Assembly: GCA_002441055.1 (NCBI GenBank) | Contig: DJWR01000196.1 | Location: 644-10,055 of the forward strand | Source: Caulobacteraceae bacterium UBA6225 | Lineage (GTDB): Bacteria; Pseudomonadota; Alphaproteobacteria; Caulobacterales; Caulobacteraceae | Direction: 5' to 3' | DNA: 9,412 bases | Shown here: positions 5,985 to 9,412 of the stretch, piece by piece | Position numbering within the stretch: position 1 is the first letter of the stretch | How the letters are laid out: each line of letters opens with the position of its first letter | Translations under genes and position numbers: made by a program | The notes under the pieces: generated by a model | What the model was told of the DNA's origin: nothing | Databases searched by the model: none | Seen by the model: the letters and a program-made list of their open reading frames with translations, nothing else

Positions 5985-6697
5985 AGGGTCTCTCCCGACT
6001 TCGCGCGGCGGCGCTGATAGAGGGTGACGCCGAGGGACAGCAGACCAAGGGCCACCAGGGGGCCAAGGATGTTGGGCTGGAAGATCACCCCCAGGTCCGG
6101 CGCCTCGTTTCTCGCCAGAAGATCGCCTATGCCCGCGCCGATGCCGCTGTAGATGAAGGTGGCGGGCATGATCCCGATGAAGGTGGCCAGGGCGTAGGGG
6201 CCCAAGGGGGCGTGCGCCAGGGCGGCCGCCACATTGACCAGCCAGAAGGGGGCGAGGGGAATGAGCCGCAGGGTCAGGATGTAGCCGAAGGCGCCGGCCG
6301 CCACCCCATCGATGATCGCTTTCAAACGCCCCTGGGAGGCCTCGGCCCGCTGCCGCAGGGCTGCCCCGAGAGATGTGCGGACAGCGTAGAAGACGGCGAC
6401 CGCGCCGATGGTGGCGCCCACCACTGTGGCGGCGCCGCCAACCCAGATACCGAACAGATATCCGCCGGCCAGGGTCAGGATCACCGCGCCGGGCACGCTG
6501 AGCGCTGTCGACAGGGCGTAAACGCCGATGAAGGTCAGCAGAGCCAGCGGCAGGTTGTCGGCCACGAGCTTGCGCAGGGTCGCCTCATTGTTCTGCAGGG
6601 CCTCCAGATTGAGGAAGCGTCCGAGATCGCTGGTGAACACCAGAACGAGTCCGACGGCGAGGAGCAGCAGGGGCAGATAGCGTTTCAGGCGGGTCAT
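5981..6697 (-). CDS. TVP38/TMEM64 family inner-membrane protein
   Basis: A 238-residue polytopic membrane protein of the DedA/TVP38/TMEM64 (SNARE-associated Golgi protein, PF09335) superfamily. An N-terminal helix lies at about 7-22. The core domain runs from about 50 to 187 with the re-entrant-loop type stretches ALSVPGAVILTLAGGYLFG (64-82) and LTLRLIPLAPFWLVNVAAAL (141-160). The latter holds the conserved Arg and Pro residues of the family. A final helix lies at about 210-227, before a basic tail (QRRRAKS). Some superfamily members act in lipid scrambling or transport; the role of this one is not known. The frame extends upstream to 6787, but that part has no hydrophobic or conserved character. 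The ATG at 6695-6697 directly before a basic residue and the first helix is preferred, although its GGGGA ribosome site is weak and closely spaced. The stop overlaps the next ATG by 4 bases. Confidence 0.86.
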   Translation of the reverse strand: MTRLKRYLPLLLLAVGLVLVFTSDLGRFLNLEALQNNEATLRKLVADNLPLALLTFIGVYALSTALSVPGAVILTLAGGYLFGIWVGGAATVVGATIGAVAVFYAVRTSLGAALRQRAEASQGRLKAIIDGVAAGAFGYILTLRLIPLAPFWLVNVAAALAHAPLGPYALATFIGIMPATFIYSGIGAGIGDLLARNEAPDLGVIFQPNILGPLVALGLLSLGVTLYQRRRAKSGETL

Positions 6698-7014
6698 GGG
6701 GTCCCCAGGGCGGGCCGAAGGTGTGTCGCTGGCGCAGCCGGTCAATGCGCTGCCCTTCGTGTGCAGGCGCGCCCTGGTTACAGCCACGCCTGGGCGTCCG
6801 TCGCGAAAAAAAGAGCCGGGCCCCGCGCGCCCCTTGGAGCGGACGAGGGGAATTCCGCCGTCTGCGCCCCTCCGCGCCTCGGCTCTGGCGGAGGCTTTGC
6901 TTCAATCATGACCAAGATTTCATGGCCGAGCTTGCATCTGTCGGCGACGGCGCGCGCCTCTTATGCTGTGAACGGGCCAGAAGCGCCCGACCGCGCCTAG
7001 ATAGGAAAACTCCC
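6698..7014. other. 317-base divergent intergenic region
   Basis: This gap separates the TVP38 gene (minus) from the DUF6249-sigma operon (plus) and should hold both promoters, but no clear -35/-10 pair could be assigned on either strand. Visible items are: a 12-base palindrome ACGCC-TG-GGCGT at 6786-6797; a run of seven A at 6806-6812 next to nested inverted repeats (described separately); a 30-codon ORF at 6908-7000 with a distant GGAGG at 6890-6894; TTATGCT at 6961-6967 as a lone -10-like element; and the AGGA ribosome site (7003-7006) of the DUF6249 gene. Confidence 0.6.
6806..6886 (-). other. Possible structured transcript end (nested inverted repeats plus T-run)
   Basis: Read on the minus strand, AGAGCC (6886 down to 6881) can pair with GGCTCT (6817 down to 6812), directly followed by a T-run to 6806. 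Inside this, GCGGA (from 6875) pairs with TCCGC (6843-6839) and GGGG (6870-6867) with CCCC (6850-6847). The nested pairing ending in a run of seven T resembles the end of a small structured RNA or an intrinsic terminator. No local stem directly before the T-run is fully convincing, and no gene lies upstream on this strand in the gap, so the call is tentative. Confidence 0.25.
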
Positions 7015-7419
7015 ATGGACGTCGCCATCGCCGGCATTATCTCAAGCGTCTTCAATGTCGCCATCATCTTCAGCGCCATCGTCGCGATCATCGTCGTGCC
7101 GCGCTATCTCAAGGCCAAAGAACGGGCGGAACTGCACAAGACCATTCAGGCCGCCTATGAGCAGGGCCAGCAGCTGCCGCCCGAGTTGATCACGGCCCTG
7201 ACGCAGGACGTGAAGGTCAAGCCCAAGGCCTCGCCGGCCAGGGACCTGCGAACGGGAATCATCTGGGTCGGCGTGGCGGTCGGTCTGGCGGCATTTGGCT
7301 ACGCCATCGGCTTTGAAGAGCCTGACGCCACCTACATCTTCCTGGGCATCGCCGCCTTCCCGGGCTTTATTGGCCTGGCCTTCATCCTGATGTCCTTCAT
7401 CGGTCGGGACAGGTCCTGA
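7015..7419 (+). CDS. DUF6249 family small membrane protein
   Basis: A 134-residue inner-membrane protein with hydrophobic segments at about 8-29, 81-100 and 107-128. The first is followed by a charged amphipathic stretch (YLKAKERAELHKTIQAAYEQ, 31-50) and PPELITALTQD (55-65), then ARDLRTGIIWVGVAVGL (75-91). This pattern (short N-terminal helix, charged linker with PPEL, ARDLR.G..W, two C-terminal helices) matches DUF6249, found next to sigma factor genes in Caulobacterales and Xanthomonadales-type genomes. Function is unknown; the position suggests a membrane partner or regulator of the sigma factor encoded next. The frame runs open back to 6721, but the ATG at 7015 is chosen for its AGGA site (7003-7006) and because the upstream part is Arg-rich non-conserved translation. 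The sigma factor gene starts 22 bases downstream. Confidence 0.78.
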   Translation: MDVAIAGIISSVFNVAIIFSAIVAIIVVPRYLKAKERAELHKTIQAAYEQGQQLPPELITALTQDVKVKPKASPARDLRTGIIWVGVAVGLAAFGYAIGFEEPDATYIFLGIAAFPGFIGLAFILMSFIGRDRS

Positions 7420-7441
7420 CCGCGCGCGGCGGGGAACAGCC

Positions 7442-8020
7442 ATGTCGCGGTCCGAACGACACCGACTCTCCAGTCTGCACGATGTGGAGCTGGCCAGCCT
7501 CGCGGCGTCTGGCGACCGGCAGGCCTTTGGCGAACTCGTGCGCCGACATGGGTCGGCCGTCCGGGCGCTGCTGCGGCGGATGGGGGTGAACGCGGCCGAA
7601 GCCGATGATCTGGCTCAGGACGCCTTCATCGCGGCCTTCGAATCCATCGCGGACTTCAGGGGCGAGGGCGCCTTTGGGGCCTGGGTCAAGAAGATCGCCG
7701 CCAGGGTCTGCATGCGCCGGGCGCAGAAGGACAAGCGGCTGCGAGCCCGGCTGGAGGCCAATGAGACGCCGGAGACGCCCGCGGTTGTCGATCCAGGGCG
7801 CCGTATGGATCTGGACGAGGCGCTGAGAGGCCTCGCGGACGCCGAACGGCTCTGTGTCAGTCTCTGCTACGGGGCGGGTCTTTCTCATGCGGAGGCGGCG
7901 GAGGCCTTGAACCTGCCGCTTGGAACGGTCAAATCCCATGTCAAACGTGGTCTGGATAAGCTCAAGGCCCGACTGGCGCCTGAGGGCGAGGCGATGGAGG
8001 GACAGCGTGGCAATGGCTGA
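7442..8020 (+). CDS. RNA polymerase sigma factor, ECF type (sigma-70 family)
   Basis: A 192-residue two-domain sigma factor that would direct RNA polymerase to a small stress or environmental regulon. Region 2 covers about 15-95, with LASLAASGDRQAFGELVRRH (18-37), the core-binding stretch ADDLAQDAFIAAF (54-66) and FGAWVKKIAARVCMRR (78-93) for the -10 element. A poorly conserved linker follows (100-125). Region 4 covers about 125-178, with the helix-turn-helix LSHAEAAEALNLPLGTVKSH (147-166) for -35 recognition. No regions 1 or 3 are present, as expected for ECF factors. A GGGG ribosome site (7431-7434) precedes the ATG. The 3' end overlaps the next small gene. No clear zinc-binding or FecR-like anti-sigma gene follows, so its regulation is uncertain. 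Confidence 0.93.
   Translation: MSRSERHRLSSLHDVELASLAASGDRQAFGELVRRHGSAVRALLRRMGVNAAEADDLAQDAFIAAFESIADFRGEGAFGAWVKKIAARVCMRRAQKDKRLRARLEANETPETPAVVDPGRRMDLDEALRGLADAERLCVSLCYGAGLSHAEAAEALNLPLGTVKSHVKRGLDKLKARLAPEGEAMEGQRGNG
7996..8000 (+). promoter_or_regulatory. Ribosome binding site selecting the GTG start at 8007
   Basis: GGAGG lies 6 bases before a GTG at 8007-8009, the usual spacing. The in-frame ATGs at 8013 and 8022 lie 12 and 21 bases away. This favours the GTG as start of the small membrane protein gene and places the initiation signal inside the sigma factor coding region. Confidence 0.55.
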
Positions 8021-8393
8021 GATGGAGGTGGAACGCACCATCGAGCGCCTGTTCGCCCGCGCCCCGGAACTGGGTGACGCTGATGTCTTCGCCGAACGGG
8101 TCCAGCGCAGGCTGGACCGGGGCTGGGCTGCGCGGCGGGCGCTGATTGGCGTCGCGGGTCTGGTGGGCGGCGTGATTGGCGCGAGCCAGCTGATCATGTC
8201 GAATCTGTTTTCCCGGGCCGAAGCGGCGTCCAGCGAGTCGGCGCGGGTGCTGACGAGCGGCGTGCGCCAGCTGGCGCCGCAGGCGGAGTGGCTGCTGAAC
8301 GGGCCGGCGGGAATCGAAGCCATCTGGCTGGCCGCAGGCCTTGCCGTGGTGGCCATGGGGCTCGTCCTGACCCGCATCATTGAGGAGATCTGA
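8007..8393 (+). CDS. Small two-helix membrane protein, possible sigma-factor regulator
   Basis: No family is recognised with certainty. The 128-residue product (from GTG; 126 from the ATG at 8013) has a charged cytoplasmic N-terminus, with EVERTIERLFARAPELGDAD and FAERVQRRLDRGWAARR (29-45), then hydrophobic segments at about 46-64 and 104-124. The stretch between the helices (69-103) would lie in the periplasm. Short N-terminal D.FAERV..RL..R segments before a single helix are common in proteobacterial proteins encoded directly after ECF sigma genes, some of which are anti-sigma factors. Here it overlaps the sigma gene by 14 bases, implying matched expression. A role in holding the sigma factor is an inference: no HxxxCxxC zinc motif or known anti-sigma domain is visible. 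Its last codons (GAG GAG) also form the best ribosome site for panB. Confidence 0.7.
   Translation: MAMAEMEVERTIERLFARAPELGDADVFAERVQRRLDRGWAARRALIGVAGLVGGVIGASQLIMSNLFSRAEAASSESARVLTSGVRQLAPQAEWLLNGPAGIEAIWLAAGLAVVAMGLVLTRIIEEI
8382..8387 (+). promoter_or_regulatory. Ribosome binding site suggesting a CTG start for panB
   Basis: GAGGAG ends 8 bases before an in-frame CTG at 8396-8398. The conventional GTG at 8420 has AGGAG (8412-8416) only 3 bases ahead, which is too close for efficient initiation. The site is part of the last codons of the upstream gene. Confidence 0.4.
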
Positions 8394-8419
8394 CCCTGTC
8401 CGCCCAACGCCAGGAGACG

Positions 8420-9223
8420 GTGCGGCGCCTCGCAGCGCCCGACATCACCGGACGAAAGGGGAAGACGCCCATCGTCTGCCTGACCGCCTACACCGCCCCC
8501 ATGGCTGAACTGCTGGACGAGGCCTGCGACTTGCTGTTGGTGGGCGACTCAGTAGGCATGGTGATCCACGGCCTGCCCAATACGGTGGGTGTGACCCTGG
8601 AGATGATGATCCTGCACGGCCAGGCGGTGATGCGGGGCTCCCGCAAAGCCATGGTCGTCGTGGACATGCCGTTCGGCTCCTATGAAGGCTCGGCCGAGCA
8701 GGCCTACGCCAATGCCGCCCGCCTCATGAAGGAGACCGGCGCCCAGGCGGTGAAGGTGGAGTCTGGTCCCACTGTGGCCGAGACCATCGCCTATCTGGTC
8801 AAACGCGGCGTGCCGGTCATGGGACATGTGGGCCTGCGGCCCCAGGCGGTGCTGGTGGACGGCGGGTTCCGGGCCAAGGGGCGCGGAGAGGCCGAGCGGG
8901 CGATGATCCTGGAAGAGGCCTGTGCGACCGCCGCCGCCGGCGCCTTCGCCCTGGTGGTGGAAGGTGTGGCCGAGGGACTGGCGCGGGAGATCACCCAGGC
9001 CGTCGACATTCCGACGATCGGCATCGGCGCATCGGCTGGCTGTGACGGTCAGATCCTGGTGACGGACGACATGCTGGGCCTCTTCGACTGGACGCCAAAG
9101 TTTGTTCGCCGCTACGCCGATCTGCGGGGTGAAATCCTGCGGGCGGCGCAGGCCTACGCCGCCGACGTGCAAGAGAGACGTTTTCCAGGGCCGGCGGAAA
9201 TCTATTTCCCCAAGGCGGGCTGA
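8420..9223 (+). CDS. panB: 3-methyl-2-oxobutanoate hydroxymethyltransferase (ketopantoate hydroxymethyltransferase)
   Basis: PanB adds a hydroxymethyl group from 5,10-methylene-tetrahydrofolate to 2-oxoisovalerate to give ketopantoate, the first committed step of pantothenate and CoA synthesis, in the cytoplasm. The 267-residue product matches the family length (about 264). Motifs: IVCLTAYTAPMAELLDEACD (19-38), LLVGDSVGMV (39-48) with the Mg-binding Asp, VVVDMPFGSYEGS (81-93) with the second Asp, VKVESG (114-119) with the metal-side Glu, GHVGLRPQ (138-145), and TIGIGASAGCDGQILVTDDM (199-218). The GTG at 8420 is the conventional start, but its ribosome site is too close. An in-frame CTG at 8396 adds eight residues (reading M/L-S-A-Q-R-Q-E-T) and has well-spaced GAGGAG. 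With only 2 or 26 bases after the preceding stop, panB is most likely co-transcribed with the sigma factor operon. Confidence 0.95.
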   Translation: MRRLAAPDITGRKGKTPIVCLTAYTAPMAELLDEACDLLLVGDSVGMVIHGLPNTVGVTLEMMILHGQAVMRGSRKAMVVVDMPFGSYEGSAEQAYANAARLMKETGAQAVKVESGPTVAETIAYLVKRGVPVMGHVGLRPQAVLVDGGFRAKGRGEAERAMILEEACATAAAGAFALVVEGVAEGLAREITQAVDIPTIGIGASAGCDGQILVTDDMLGLFDWTPKFVRRYADLRGEILRAAQAYAADVQERRFPGPAEIYFPKAG

Positions 9224-9263
9224 CCTCGTCGAGATTCGATTGCGCGGCGAGGGCGTGGCGACG

Positions 9264-9290
9264 TTGCGGCGCGCCCGCTTGCACTATAGG
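9264..9290 (+). promoter_or_regulatory. Putative housekeeping promoter before the TPR gene
   Basis: TTGCGGC (9264-9270), a 12-base spacer and ACTATAGG (9283-9290) resemble the Caulobacter housekeeping promoter form (TTGACGS, 10-14 bases, GCTANAWC). In E. coli terms it is TTGCGG, 15 bases, TATAGG. It is the only good promoter-like sequence in the 112-base gap after panB and would start a transcript about 40 bases before the GTG at 9336. No terminator with a T-run is visible between panB and this promoter. Confidence 0.5.
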
Positions 9291-9335
9291 TTCGCCGCCT
9301 CTGATTTTGTCGCCTGAGCGCGGGGTTTCCATTTC

Positions 9336-9412
9336 GTGACTGACGTTTTTGACGAGGTCGAGGAGCAACTCCGCGCCGACCGCTACAAGACGCTCGCCCT
9401 GCGCGCCCTGCC
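9336..9412 (+). CDS. N-terminus of YfgM-like TPR membrane protein (partial)
   Basis: Only the first 25 codons are present: from a GTG, VTDVFDEVEEQLRADRYKTL followed by ALRALP, cut by the window edge. This charged amphipathic start, which usually leads into a single transmembrane helix and a periplasmic tetratricopeptide domain, is typical of the alphaproteobacterial TPR protein encoded ahead of the outer-membrane assembly lipoprotein bamB and the GTPase der. In gammaproteobacteria the equivalent YfgM is an ancillary subunit of the SecYEG translocon and chaperone network. The identification rests on the N-terminal pattern alone. The ribosome site is weak (GGGG about 10 bases upstream). Confidence 0.6.
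   Translation, partial: MTDVFDEVEEQLRADRYKTLALRAL

Noticed and set aside
6698..6787. 30-residue N-terminal extension of the TVP38 protein
   Set aside because: No conserved or hydrophobic features; the internal Met directly before the basic residues and first helix is the natural start.
6786..6797. Palindrome ACGCC-TG-GGCGT as an operator
   Set aside because: Only 12 bases and GC-rich, so expected by chance at this composition; no second copy was noticed nearby.
6932..6967. Promoter candidate TTGCAT ... TATGCT before the DUF6249 gene
   Set aside because: The spacing of 24 bases is far from the usual 16-18, and no better -35 element lies at the proper distance.
6212..7000. 262-codon plus-strand ORF
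   Set aside because: Mostly antisense to the TVP38 gene with Gln/Gly/His-rich low-complexity translation. Only its last 30 codons fall in non-coding DNA and are discussed separately.
7397..8407. 336-codon minus-strand ORF
   Set aside because: Antisense to the sigma factor and small membrane protein genes, which have clear family features or good start signals.

Overview
The window comes from a GC-rich, gene-dense alphaproteobacterial chromosome, most likely Caulobacterales (Caulobacter, Phenylobacterium or Brevundimonas type). This rests on base composition, on the protein families present, on panB lying beside a YfgM-like TPR gene, and on a promoter before that gene resembling the Caulobacter housekeeping form. 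The species cannot be fixed from this sequence. No rRNA, tRNA, insertion sequence, CRISPR array or phage gene was seen. It reads as core or near-core chromosome with several small, poorly characterised gene sets.

Left part (1-2481). The C-terminal end of a methylthioadenosine phosphorylase (mtnP, + strand) overlaps tail to tail with a three-gene minus-strand operon. In transcription order the operon is a radical SAM enzyme with a cysteine-rich C-terminus, a TIGR04283-type family 2 glycosyltransferase, and a TIGR04282-type transferase. The genes overlap by 4 and 11 bases. This is the best candidate here for an undescribed pathway: a radical reaction followed by sugar or nucleotidyl transfer, possibly related to arsenosugar synthesis.

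Centre (2482-4579). A divergent intergenic region with an inverted repeat leads into a plus-strand pair: a DUF1499 membrane protein and a free-standing FAD oxidoreductase of the type elsewhere fused to selenophosphate synthetase (SelD).

Centre right (4563-6697). A minus-strand pair coupled by an ATGA overlap encodes a TVP38/TMEM64 membrane protein and a dihydrolipoamide-dehydrogenase-like flavoenzyme. The flavoenzyme keeps its redox cysteine pair but has Tyr where the catalytic His should be. Its 3' end overlaps the FAD oxidoreductase gene tail to tail.

Right part (6698-9412). A 317-base divergent gap holds a possible structured minus-strand element and a doubtful 30-codon ORF. A compact plus-strand operon follows: DUF6249 membrane protein, ECF-type sigma factor, small two-helix membrane protein (possible sigma regulator), and panB (ketopantoate hydroxymethyltransferase, pantothenate/CoA synthesis), whose true start may be a CTG. 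A separate promoter then drives the start of a YfgM-like TPR membrane protein cut off by the window edge.
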